This document shows positions 19,196-26,239 of a stretch of DNA of 64,000 nucleotides, in pieces. The position numbers and the translations under genes are program-made. The notes under the pieces are model-generated. The model saw only the letters and a list, made by a program, of their open reading frames with translations. It made no database searches and was not told where the DNA came from. The stretch's first letter is position 1. Each line of letters starts with the position of its first letter. This DNA is from Microvirga subterranea (GTDB taxonomy: Bacteria > Pseudomonadota > Alphaproteobacteria > Rhizobiales > Beijerinckiaceae): positions 124,001 through 188,000 of the forward strand of contig NZ_QQBB01000001.1 in NCBI RefSeq assembly GCF_003350535.1, written 5' to 3'.

Positions 19196-19414
19196 ATGGA
19201 TATGCGCAAGCTCGTCGGACAGAACTTCGCCCGCATCAGGCGCGAAAAGGGGCTTACCCAGGAGCAGATCGAGGAACGCTCCGGGTTCAGCCAGCAATAT
19301 CTCAGCGGGCTCGAACGGGGCCGTCGCAATCCGACGGTCGTGACTCTCTACGAGCTGGCCCAGGCGCTCGGCGTCAGCCACCTCGATCTTCTGAAACCGG
19401 GCAGCACGAATTGA
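19196..19414 (+). CDS. XRE-family helix-turn-helix regulator
   Basis: A compact 72-residue Cro/C1-type HTH protein. The DNA-binding helices are EQIEERSGFSQQYLSGLERG, followed by RNPTVVTLYELAQALGV, and no effector domain is present. An in-frame ATG at 19091 lies in the divergent promoter region and lacks a site. The short form starting MDMRKLVGQNFARIRREKGL is typical. It probably regulates itself and the divergent membrane protein gene. A damaged duplicate of its 3' half lies at 20659. Confidence 0.85.
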   Translation: MDMRKLVGQNFARIRREKGLTQEQIEERSGFSQQYLSGLERGRRNPTVVTLYELAQALGVSHLDLLKPGSTN

Positions 19415-19447
19415 GACGCCGCCCCGCAACGCGGACGACGCCCTCCG

Positions 19448-19549
19448 TGTCATTCCCGGCCGGAAGCGGCGGAGCCGCTGGAGGGGAAGGGAATCCAGGC
19501 ACTTGCGGCAGACTGGAGAGTGGATCCCCTTCCCTCGCCGGGGATGACA
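19448..19549. repeat. Palindromic dispersed repeat, copy A
   Basis: The unit begins TGTCATTCCCGGCC and ends CGCCGGGGATGACA, so its termini are inverted repeats with few mismatches. The inside reads GGGGAAGGGAATCCA ... GGATCCCCTTCCC. Two further copies lie at 20014 and 20543. It is non-coding and MITE- or REP-like. Confidence 0.8.
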
Positions 19550-19554
19550 AGGGC

Positions 19555-19592
19555 GAGAATCCCTTCCCGCACTTCGTGCGCCGGGGATGACA
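19555..19592. repeat. Partial repeat fragment A'
   Basis: A half-unit (GAATCCCTTCCCGCACTTCG ... CCGGGGATGACA) directly after copy A. It matches the inverted beginning of copy C (20543) and lies just past the stop codon of the GIY-YIG gene. Confidence 0.7.
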
Positions 19593-19608
19593 CTGCTACG
19601 GCCGCGAA

Positions 19609-19899
19609 CTAGCAGGCCGTGGGGTCGAGGTCGGTCCAGTCGGGGTTCGACCGTTCGATCAGCCTGATCTTCCAGGCCCGGTTCCAGCCCTTCAACTGCT
19701 TCTCCCGCGCGATGGCCTCGGTCACATCGGCATAGCGCTCCACGTAGACCAACGTCGTCACGCGGTATCGCCGGGTGAAGCCCGGAACCGCGAGCGCCTT
19801 GTGCTGCTCCATGCGCTGCGGGAGGTTGCCGGTCACGCCGATGTAGAGCGTCCCGTTCTTCCGAGACGCCAGGATGTAGACCGCATATCGCTCCTGCAT
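19609..19899 (-). CDS. GIY-YIG nuclease domain protein
   Basis: A 96-residue stand-alone GIY-YIG domain. VYIL (7-10) and LYIG (18-21) form the catalytic beta hairpin, Arg29 and the EQHK helix follow, and AIAREKQLKGWNRAWKIRLIE is the usual end with the metal-binding Glu. This is the UPF0213/YhbQ-like size class, whose biological role is not established. The gene sits alone between copies of a palindromic repeat. The ATG at 19899 gives the family start; the frame opens farther upstream without homology. Confidence 0.85.
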   Translation of the reverse strand: MQERYAVYILASRKNGTLYIGVTGNLPQRMEQHKALAVPGFTRRYRVTTLVYVERYADVTEAIAREKQLKGWNRAWKIRLIERSNPDWTDLDPTAC

Positions 19900-19969
19900 G
19901 GCCGCTTGCCCCCAGTGCGGCGGATCATGAGAAGATCCGCGGGTCCGCGCAATCGTGCCGCTGGGGCAT

Positions 19970-20007
19970 GAATCCCTTCCCCCGCCCATGGCTCGCCGAG
20001 GATGACA
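19970..20007. repeat. Partial repeat fragment B'
   Basis: A half-unit (GAATCCCTTCC ... CGAGGATGACA) just before copy B. It mirrors fragment A' on the other side of the GIY-YIG gene, so the gene is bracketed by repeat material in the same orientation. Confidence 0.65.
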
Positions 20008-20013
20008 CCCGCT

Positions 20014-20112
20014 TGTCATTCCCGGCCGGAGCGCAGCGAAGGGGAAGGGAAGCCATAACGCCGGGCGGAAGAGTCGATCCCCTTTTCGCGCTGACGCGCG
20101 CCGGGGATGACA
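20014..20112. repeat. Palindromic dispersed repeat, copy B
   Basis: Same family and orientation as copy A: it starts TGTCATTCCCGGCCGGAGCG and ends GCGCCGGGGATGACA. The central part differs, but the termini and the AAGGGGAAGGGAA block are conserved. Confidence 0.8.
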
Positions 20113-20159
20113 CCGTCGTGCCGGCAATGGGCGGCTGCGACAATGTTCCTGATTTGTTC

Positions 20160-20188
20160 TTGACACTCGGGCCAAGCTAGGCTATATC
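20160..20188 (+). promoter_or_regulatory. Near-consensus sigma-70 promoter with no ORF behind it
   Basis: TTGACA (20160-20165) is separated by exactly 17 nt from TATATC (20183-20188), a near-perfect vegetative promoter. Transcription would start around 20195 and run rightward into DNA without a supported ORF, suggesting a non-coding RNA or a relic promoter. Confidence 0.6.
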
Positions 20189-20194
20189 GTGTCT

Positions 20195-20520
20195 GTCCGG
20201 TTCACCGAGGGGCGCGCTCGCGAGGCGTCGTGATCTGTGGGACCGGTCACGGTCCCGCGGCAGCCGCGACGCAACGGCTGTCGGCGGGAGGCCCAGGCAC
20301 CAGCCTCGGGACCGGAGCCGGTCGCAGACCCGGCCGCCCATGGGGCGGCGTTCGTCTGCGGCGCCTCTCGGCCCAGCGCCGCCTGTCCGCCTGAAAAGAA
20401 CCGTGCGCGAGGGGCCATCCGGCTCTTCCACCTCACCACCACCTTTCGAGCCGGATCGCCTCTCGCGCCCCCTCGATCATCTCAGGCTCGGCGCCAATCG
20501 GCCCCGGGCCCGCAGGCGCA
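20195..20520 (+). ncRNA. Candidate structured non-coding RNA
   Basis: Downstream of the promoter at 20160 the DNA is extremely G+C-rich and can fold locally: GGGACCG/CGGTCCC (20239-20256), GCGGCGC/GCGCCGC (20358-20382) and a 9-bp stem ATCCGGCTC/GAGCCGGAT (20417-20456). It matches no RNA I know (6S, tmRNA, RNase P, SRP, cobalamin). There is no clear U-tract terminator, so the 3' end is a guess. The alternative is chance structure in G+C-rich DNA. Confidence 0.25.
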
Positions 20521-20542
20521 CGCTCTTTGCCAGCCTCACTCC

Positions 20543-20640
20543 TGTCATCCCCGGCGCACGAAGTGCGGGAAGGGGATCCACTCTCCCGCTCAGCGCCATG
20601 GCTTCCCTTCCCCTCCGCTACGCTCCGGCCGGGAATGACA
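20543..20640. repeat. Palindromic dispersed repeat, copy C (inverted)
   Basis: The same family as copies A and B but in the opposite orientation: it starts TGTCATCCCCGGCGC and ends CGGCCGGGAATGACA. A short further fragment (GTGTCATTCCCGGCGCGA) follows at 20645 and runs straight into the broken XRE copy. Confidence 0.78.
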
Positions 20641-20658
20641 AGCGGGTGTCATTCCCGG

Positions 20659-20750
20659 CGCGATCCCACAGTCGCGGCCCTCTACGAGCGGGCGCAGGCG
20701 CTCGGCGTCACTCATCGCGATCTGCTGAAACCGGGCAGCTCGACTCAAAA
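20659..20750 (+). pseudogene. Remnant of an XRE regulator gene (3' half)
   Basis: Read in frame, this encodes RRDPTVAALYERAQALGV and then THRDLLKPGSS, clearly the second half of the regulator at 19196 (RRNPTVVTLYELAQALGVSHLDLLKPGST). The 5' half is missing and replaced by repeat DNA. The original stop codon is also lost. It is a degraded duplicate or a leftover of repeat-mediated recombination. Confidence 0.8.
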
Positions 20751-20784
20751 ATTCCGCCCACCCTCACAGTCAGGCGCCCTGGCC

Positions 20785-22167
20785 TCACACCACGTGAAAA
20801 TCGCTCAACGCGACCTTCGCCTTGTTGGTCAGGACCGCGATCTTGACCTGGGCGGCGGAGCCGGTGCCGTCCGGGTCGTAGTACAGGCTGCCCGTCGCCT
20901 TGTCGTAGATGACGCGGTCCTGCCGGTCGGCGGCGTGCTTGCCGAGGTGGAAGGCGTCGGCCTTGAGCCTGCCGTTCGGGCCGATCTTCGTGAAGACCGC
21001 GTTGTCGAACCAGAACGTGTCGTCGGCCGACTTGAAGTCGAGGATCCTGTCGGCGTCGGACTTGGACTTCACCGCCGCGTCGAACGCGAAGATGTCCCGG
21101 CCGGATCCGCCCGTCATGGTGTCGGCGAGTGCGCCGCCGTGGAGCCGGTCGTTGCCGGGGCCGCCGTTGAGCACGTCCCGTCCGTCCAGCCCGAAGAGCA
21201 GGTTCTGACCGGCATTGCCCGTGAGGGACTGGTCGATCTCGTTCCCGGTGAGGTTCAGCGAAGCGCTGCCGTCGGCAATCATGGCCTCGATGCTCGATCC
21301 CGCCGAGAGGGTGAAGCCGGAGCTCGTGCGAACGGTGTCGAAGCCGGCGCCGGGAAACTCGAACACCTGATCGGACGCGTCGACGATGTACGTATCGTCG
21401 CCGGCCCCGCCCGTCAGCGAGTCCGCGCCGCCGAGGCCGTCGAGCACGTTGCGGCCGGCATTGCCCACCAGGCTGTTGGCGAGCTCGTTGCCGGTAAGGT
21501 TGAGGGCGTCGGTTCCCGCATCCGAGGCGGTCCGGAGGACCTCGACCGACTGGCCCGCGCCGAGGGCGAAGCTGACGCTCGTCAGGATCGTGTCGGTGCC
21601 TTCGTCCACGGACTCGAGCACCACGTCGCCGGCATTGTCGACTCGATAGACGTCGTTGCCGCCGTGGCCGATCATCCGGTCGGCGCCTCCCTTGCCGTCG
21701 AACGAGTCCGGCCCGCCGCTCCCGCGGAGGATGTCGTTGCCGGCATTGCCGTTGATGAAGAAGATCGGCGCGGTGTAGTCGTTGTTGGTCGTATGAGACA
21801 GCAGGTAGTCGGCCGTGAGGCTCGCCCCGGACGTCATCGGCACCGCGCTCTGTCCGGTCAGCGAGAAGGTCACACGGGCCAGCGTTTCGAAGCTGCCGCT
21901 TGCATTCAGGAGAGACATGCCGGTGATGTTGCCGCCGATGTCGAATGCCCCAACCGGAACCGTGGCGGCCGCAAAGCCCGAGCCGGAGAAGTTGACCTGG
22001 TAGGCCTGCGGACCTGGGACGCCCGCGACGAGAGGCTGATAGGCAATGGATCCGAACGTCGGACTGAGACCATATCCATACACGCGAATAGGTCCTTCAG
22101 TCCCGGGAAACAGCAGCCCCGTGTCGAGGCCGTTGGGATCGTCGATGGTGATCGTGAAAGTCGACAT
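20785..22167 (-). CDS. RTX-repeat calcium-binding protein, probably secreted
   Basis: A 460-residue protein. The N-terminal ~150 residues form a beta-rich domain I do not recognise, with no Sec signal. From about residue 140 there are GGxGxDxxx nonapeptide repeats (NGNAGNDILRGSGG, GGADSLTGGAGDD, GGPGNDRLHGGALAD) that bind Ca2+ as a beta-roll. The C-terminus (DADRILDFKSADDTFWFDNAVF ... LYYDPDGTG) resembles the secretion region of type I-exported RTX proteins. No HlyB/HlyD genes are nearby. It may be an extracellular or surface protein; the function is unknown. Confidence 0.85.
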   Translation of the reverse strand: MSTFTITIDDPNGLDTGLLFPGTEGPIRVYGYGLSPTFGSIAYQPLVAGVPGPQAYQVNFSGSGFAAATVPVGAFDIGGNITGMSLLNASGSFETLARVTFSLTGQSAVPMTSGASLTADYLLSHTTNNDYTAPIFFINGNAGNDILRGSGGPDSFDGKGGADRMIGHGGNDVYRVDNAGDVVLESVDEGTDTILTSVSFALGAGQSVEVLRTASDAGTDALNLTGNELANSLVGNAGRNVLDGLGGADSLTGGAGDDTYIVDASDQVFEFPGAGFDTVRTSSGFTLSAGSSIEAMIADGSASLNLTGNEIDQSLTGNAGQNLLFGLDGRDVLNGGPGNDRLHGGALADTMTGGSGRDIFAFDAAVKSKSDADRILDFKSADDTFWFDNAVFTKIGPNGRLKADAFHLGKHAADRQDRVIYDKATGSLYYDPDGTGSAAQVKIAVLTNKAKVALSDFHVV

Positions 22168-22382
22168 CGCAGCATGCTCCCTCTGGTGTCGTCGGAAGCC
22201 CCGATGGTCTCTTGTCGTGAACGATCCGTCGTCATGTCAGGCGCGGATGTCCCGTTCCTGGCGGGAACAGGCCGACATTATACGCGCGAAGAGAGGTCAA
22301 GTACCGGGCGAAAGGGGAGTATCGGCCGAAGAAGCCGTGCGCGACGGGCGCCCCTTGCGATCCCTCGGCCGTCGCAGTATGT

Positions 22383-22415
22383 CGCGCCGCCGGGCCTTAA
22401 AGCCCGACGGCGCGC
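22383..22415 (-). terminator. GC hairpin after the cupin gene
   Basis: CGCGCCGCCGGGC and GCCCGACGGCGCG flank a short TTAA-containing loop between the cupin stop (22438) and the RTX gene. There is no U-run on the minus strand, so it is at best a weak or factor-assisted terminator ending the upstream operon. Confidence 0.4.
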
Positions 22416-22437
22416 TTCCGTCGTCCGTCAGTCTGGG

Positions 22438-22893
22438 TCAGGCTTCCTGCTTCTCGGGCTCGAAGCCCGGATCGTAATGCGGGCCCGCCATGGTGCCGTC
22501 GGCGGCCATGCCAACGATGCCGTGCGACATGTCCTTGATGGCGAGGAACATCACGTCCTCGTCCGGCAGGGCCACGGTGGCGTGCACCTTCTCGGCCGGG
22601 AAGTAGATGAGCGTGCCGGGCCCGACGATGCGCTCCTCCTCGCCCTCGATGTGCACGCGCAGCCGGCCCTGGAGCACGTAGTTCCACTGCTCGTTCGGGT
22701 GCTTGTGCGGACGGGCCCCGGTGCCGCGGGGCTTGAGCATCAGGCCGACCTGGATGCGGTCGCCTTCGATCACCGGGCCGTGCGCCGTGGAATAGCCGGT
22801 GCCGGCATCGATCTTGGTCATGTCGGAAAGCGCGAACAGATACCCGTCGTCGCCCGCCCTCACGGCTCCGGCCGTCTTGGTCTTGCCTGTCAT
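22438..22893 (-). CDS. Single-domain cupin protein
   Basis: A 151-residue cupin. The metal-binding motif 1 is HKHPNEQWNYVLQG (two His and Glu) and motif 2 follows at GTLIYFPAEKVHATV. The fold suits a small-substrate dioxygenase, isomerase or sensor, and the substrate is unknown. It is the last gene of the leftward TctCBA-bicupin-LVIVD-GTPase run, 43 nt after the GTPase gene. The ATG at 22893 gives a compact protein; the open frame upstream has no homology. Confidence 0.8.
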   Translation of the reverse strand: MTGKTKTAGAVRAGDDGYLFALSDMTKIDAGTGYSTAHGPVIEGDRIQVGLMLKPRGTGARPHKHPNEQWNYVLQGRLRVHIEGEEERIVGPGTLIYFPAEKVHATVALPDEDVMFLAIKDMSHGIVGMAADGTMAGPHYDPGFEPEKQEA

Positions 22894-22936
22894 GGTCGTT
22901 GTCCCCTGGAGAAAGAAAGATGCGGACCGGAGGCGC

Positions 22937-24028
22937 TCATGAGCCCGCCTCCGGTCCGCCTGCCCCCGCGCCCTCCTCGGGCGCGTCGTCGGCCATGGCA
23001 AGGACGGCGCTCAGCAGCGCCTCCACCCGCTCGCGCGTGAGGTTGCGCGTGATGAACACGAGCCGCGTGGTGCGGTCCTCGCCTGGCCATGCCTTCAGCT
23101 CCTCGGGCTGGTGCGCGAGGTGCTGCACGAAGTGAACCACTACGGGGCCTTGCCGCCCCGCGACGTTGACGAACCCCTTCACCCGCAGGAGATCCGGCCC
23201 GCGCAGGCTCGCCAGCGTGTCGAAGGCGTGCGCGAACACCGTCCACGGCAGCGGCCGGTCGATGGTGATCACGAAGGTCTTGTAGGGCTGCCGGTGCGTC
23301 GGTGCAGATGCCGGCGTCTCGCACAGGAAGGCCGAGCGCCGCGCGGCCTCCCGCAGGCCATCGGCCTCGCCGAGCACGAAGGCCGGATCGACCACGCCTG
23401 CTTTGGCCTCCTCCACCGGCGCCAGCGGCGCGAGCTCGGCGAGCCGCGCGCGCAGCGCATCGCGCTCCTCCGGCGCCGCGAGATCGGTCTTGGTGAGGAC
23501 GATCCGGTCGGCGAGGGCCACCTGCTTGGCCCATTCGTCCGCATGCCCCGCGGTGGCGAGCGCGGTCGCGGCGTCCACCACGGTGACGAGTCCTTCGAGC
23601 GCGTAGTGGAGATCGAGGGTGCGGTCGGTCGCGAGCGTCTGCAGGATCGGGCTCGGATCGGCGAGGCCCGAGGTCTCGATGATGACGCGCCTGAAGTCGG
23701 GGATCGCTCCCCGCATACGTTCCGCGAAGAGATCGCGCAGGGTCATCTGCAGGTCGGTCCCGCTCAGGCAGCACAGGCAGCCGTTGCCGAGCAGCATGGT
23801 GCGCTCGCTGCTCTCGCGCAGGAGCGCATCGTCGATGCCGACCTCGCCGAACTCGTTGACGATGAGCGCCGTGCCGGCGCCCTCGGGACTCTCGAGCAGC
23901 GCCTTGATCAGGGTGCTCTTGCCCGCCCCGAGAAAGCCCGTGATCACCGTCACCGGCAGCTTGCCGGCGCCGGGGCGGGAGAGCTGGCGCCCGAAGGGCT
24001 GGGCGCCATGGCCGAACAGCTGGTCCAC
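22937..24028 (-). CDS. COG0523/CobW-family GTPase (metal chaperone)
   Basis: A 363-residue G3E GTPase. The P-loop GFLGAGKST is at 31-39, the family metal site GCLCC has cysteines 84, 86 and 87, Walker B lies in IIETSGLADP, and TKTD is the guanine-specificity motif. A CobW C-terminal domain (about 230-350) follows. Members deliver Zn2+, Co2+ or other metals to client enzymes. The start is taken as GTG at 24028, 4 nt after the preceding stop, implying tight coupling. Metal-dependent cupins in the same operon are plausible clients (inference). Confidence 0.82.
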   Translation of the reverse strand: MDQLFGHGAQPFGRQLSRPGAGKLPVTVITGFLGAGKSTLIKALLESPEGAGTALIVNEFGEVGIDDALLRESSERTMLLGNGCLCCLSGTDLQMTLRDLFAERMRGAIPDFRRVIIETSGLADPSPILQTLATDRTLDLHYALEGLVTVVDAATALATAGHADEWAKQVALADRIVLTKTDLAAPEERDALRARLAELAPLAPVEEAKAGVVDPAFVLGEADGLREAARRSAFLCETPASAPTHRQPYKTFVITIDRPLPWTVFAHAFDTLASLRGPDLLRVKGFVNVAGRQGPVVVHFVQHLAHQPEELKAWPGEDRTTRLVFITRNLTRERVEALLSAVLAMADDAPEEGAGAGGPEAGS

Positions 24029-24032
24029 GCGC

Positions 24033-25274
24033 TTAAAATTCCATCTCGAGGATGTAGAGACCGCCCGTGTGCCGGTCCATGGTGTAGACGATGCCGCGTT
24101 CGTCGACGAACACATCGTTGAGCTGGATCGTGCCCTTGGGCGCGAGCGCCGGCGCGGCCGGCACGTAATAGCCGATCTCCCGCGGCTGGTACGGATCCGA
24201 GATGTCGTAGGCGCGCACGCCCGCATTGAAGAAGGTACCAACGATCACCAGGTCCGAAACCCACGAGGTCGGGAGGGGAATGTTCTCGTGCACATTGTGG
24301 GCGCCGAAGCGTCCGCCGCGGCGGCCGAACACGTCGACCGGCGGCGCCGGCAGCGTCGAGATCGGCACCGGGTTCCCCTCGTTGCGGGCGTCCAGCACCC
24401 AGACGAGCTTGGGCCAGTCGGCCATGTCGTCGAGCACGCACTCGTCCGTGACGATGTAAAGGTTGCGGTCGAAGAGCGGCAGCAGCGTGTGGGTGAAGCC
24501 GAAATAGGGCGGCGAGTTGTCCCAGCGCGACACCATCTTCGGGTTGGCCTTGTCGGAGATATCGAGCACGATCGCGCCCGCGTCGATGTAGCCGATATAG
24601 GCCCGGTCCGGCCGTTGCGGATAGACGTTGGTGTTGTGGGCGCGGAAGCCGAAATCCGCCTTCGCCTCGTGGCGCACCGGTGGCGGCTCCGCATCGCCCT
24701 CGCGGGTGCCGGGCAGCCACCAGCGCCCGGCCTCCTTGGGGTTCGTCGGGTCGCGCACGTCGAAGATCCGGTAGATCTGGTCGTCGAGCTGGTTGCGCGG
24801 CTGGAAGTCGGGCGCACCCGCCGACATGTGGATGTATTCGCCGTCCACGAACCAGAGCTGGTGCACGCCGCGCGAGTAGGGCCCGGAGCAGTCGACGAAC
24901 GAGAGGGAGCGCGGGTTCTCCGGCACCGAGATGTCGAACAGCTCGAAGCCTGCGCCCTTCTGGCCAGGCTGCTTGGTCTGGTAGGCGACCGCCATGATGT
25001 CGCCGACGATTTCCAGGGAGTTGGAGCGCAGGTAAAGCTCGGGCAGCTCGGTCTGCACCACGAGGCGCGGGTTCTTCAGGTCGCTGACGTCGACGCCCGT
25101 GAAGTTCTTGGGCGCGTTCTCGTGCGCCATCCACATGATGCGGCGGCCGTCCTTGGTGAGCTGGATCGACATTCCCTCGCCCATGCCCCCGAAGCCTCCA
25201 AGCTCGTGGTGGGCGATGAGCTTGAAGTTCCAGGCCATCTCCTGGGACCCGACGGGCTTTACGGCTTTGTTCAT
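24033..25274 (-). CDS. LVIVD-repeat beta-propeller-like protein
   Basis: A 413-residue protein made of repeated beta-strand blocks of the LVIVD type: FTGVDVSDLKNPRLV, FELFDISVPENP, YRIFDVRDPTNPKEAG, IVLDISDKANPKMVSRW, VRAYDISDPYQPREIG. No signal peptide is seen with the ATG at 25274, so it is probably cytoplasmic. The family has no settled activity; a scaffold or hydrolase/lactonase-like propeller is possible. It lies between the bicupin (56 nt upstream) and the GTPase in one leftward run. Confidence 0.78.
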   Translation of the reverse strand: MNKAVKPVGSQEMAWNFKLIAHHELGGFGGMGEGMSIQLTKDGRRIMWMAHENAPKNFTGVDVSDLKNPRLVVQTELPELYLRSNSLEIVGDIMAVAYQTKQPGQKGAGFELFDISVPENPRSLSFVDCSGPYSRGVHQLWFVDGEYIHMSAGAPDFQPRNQLDDQIYRIFDVRDPTNPKEAGRWWLPGTREGDAEPPPVRHEAKADFGFRAHNTNVYPQRPDRAYIGYIDAGAIVLDISDKANPKMVSRWDNSPPYFGFTHTLLPLFDRNLYIVTDECVLDDMADWPKLVWVLDARNEGNPVPISTLPAPPVDVFGRRGGRFGAHNVHENIPLPTSWVSDLVIVGTFFNAGVRAYDISDPYQPREIGYYVPAAPALAPKGTIQLNDVFVDERGIVYTMDRHTGGLYILEMEF

Positions 25275-25330
25275 GATGTTCTCGTCATTCGGGATGCGGG
25301 GATCGGGGATACGGCGCGAAGCGCGTGAGC

Positions 25331-26164
25331 CTAGCTCGCCAGCGCCATGGCTTCGCGCGCGAGCTGCTCTTCGAGGAATGGGGTGGACCGGACGAGGACG
25401 AGGCGCGTCGGCACGCCCTTTTCGGCCTCGAGCTCGTAGCGCGCGCCCTTCGGGATCTCGATGATGCCGCCCGGCGCCACGTCCGCCGTCTCGTTGCCGA
25501 CAGTCGCTGTGAGGCCGCCTTCGAGGAGATAGATGAAGTGCTCGTGCTCCGCGCCCGCGGATTGCTCGGCATATCCGTTCGGCAGCTCGTAGAAGCCGAA
25601 GGCGCAGAGCTGCCCCTCGATCCACTCGCGGCGGCTGCCCGCGCTGAAGGGCTGCTGGAGCGAGGTCAGGATCGGGTAGTAACAGTTCGGCACGCCATCG
25701 ACGATCATCTCCGACACCGCGTCTGTCTGGCCGCCCTCGCCCTTGCGGTCCTTGATCTCTCCGCGGTCGAACTTCTCGTTCACCTCCTCGACCGACATGG
25801 CCTTGTCCGGCCGCGCCTCGTCAGCCGCGATGCCGACCACCGACCAGGTCTGGTCCTTGATGTAGAGATAGGCGCAGGGGCCGTCCTCCGTCGCCTTGAG
25901 CGAGTGTCCCACGTTCGGCGGGATGAGGATGAAGGTGCCTGGAGGAACGATCTTCCGGTCCTTGCCGATGACCGCGTTCACGGTTCCGGTGAGCGTGAAG
26001 ATCAGGAGTTCGTTCGGGTGATAGTGCAGCTCGGAGCCGGTGCCGGCCTTCTTCTGATTCAGGCAGAAGTAAAGGTACTTCCCCTCGATCAGAGGAGCGA
26101 CGGCGCTCGACAGATGCGGCGTGAGCCGCACGGCTTCGACGGTTTCAAAGCGGTGGAACGGCAA
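25331..26164 (-). CDS. Bicupin protein (two cupin domains)
   Basis: A 277-residue protein with two cupin barrels. The first has HYHPNELLIFTLTG and PPNVGHSL; the second has AEHEHFIYLLEGG and PKGARYEL, where the usual last His is not evident. The arrangement resembles ring-cleaving or oxalate/gentisate-type bicupins, but the sequence does not allow a substrate call. It follows the tctA-like gene by 75 nt, so it is likely to act on what the transporter brings in. Confidence 0.78.
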   Translation of the reverse strand: MPFHRFETVEAVRLTPHLSSAVAPLIEGKYLYFCLNQKKAGTGSELHYHPNELLIFTLTGTVNAVIGKDRKIVPPGTFILIPPNVGHSLKATEDGPCAYLYIKDQTWSVVGIAADEARPDKAMSVEEVNEKFDRGEIKDRKGEGGQTDAVSEMIVDGVPNCYYPILTSLQQPFSAGSRREWIEGQLCAFGFYELPNGYAEQSAGAEHEHFIYLLEGGLTATVGNETADVAPGGIIEIPKGARYELEAEKGVPTRLVLVRSTPFLEEQLAREAMALAS

Positions 26165-26239
26165 ATCTCTGCTCCCTGGCGTTGGTTCTTGTCGGGACCG
26201 GGCTCCGTCGAACCCGGCCCTTTGGCGGCTTGCTGGCGC

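Noticed and set aside
20195-20400. Possible cobalamin riboswitch, because GAGCCGG ... AGACCCGGCC recalls the B12 box
   Set aside because: The core B12 riboswitch blocks and spacing are not present, and no B12-related gene follows.
20527-23040. An 837-codon plus-strand frame over the repeats and RTX gene
   Set aside because: Only its first part encodes the XRE remnant; the rest is antisense to the RTX and cupin genes, whose repeats and motifs are clear on the minus strand.
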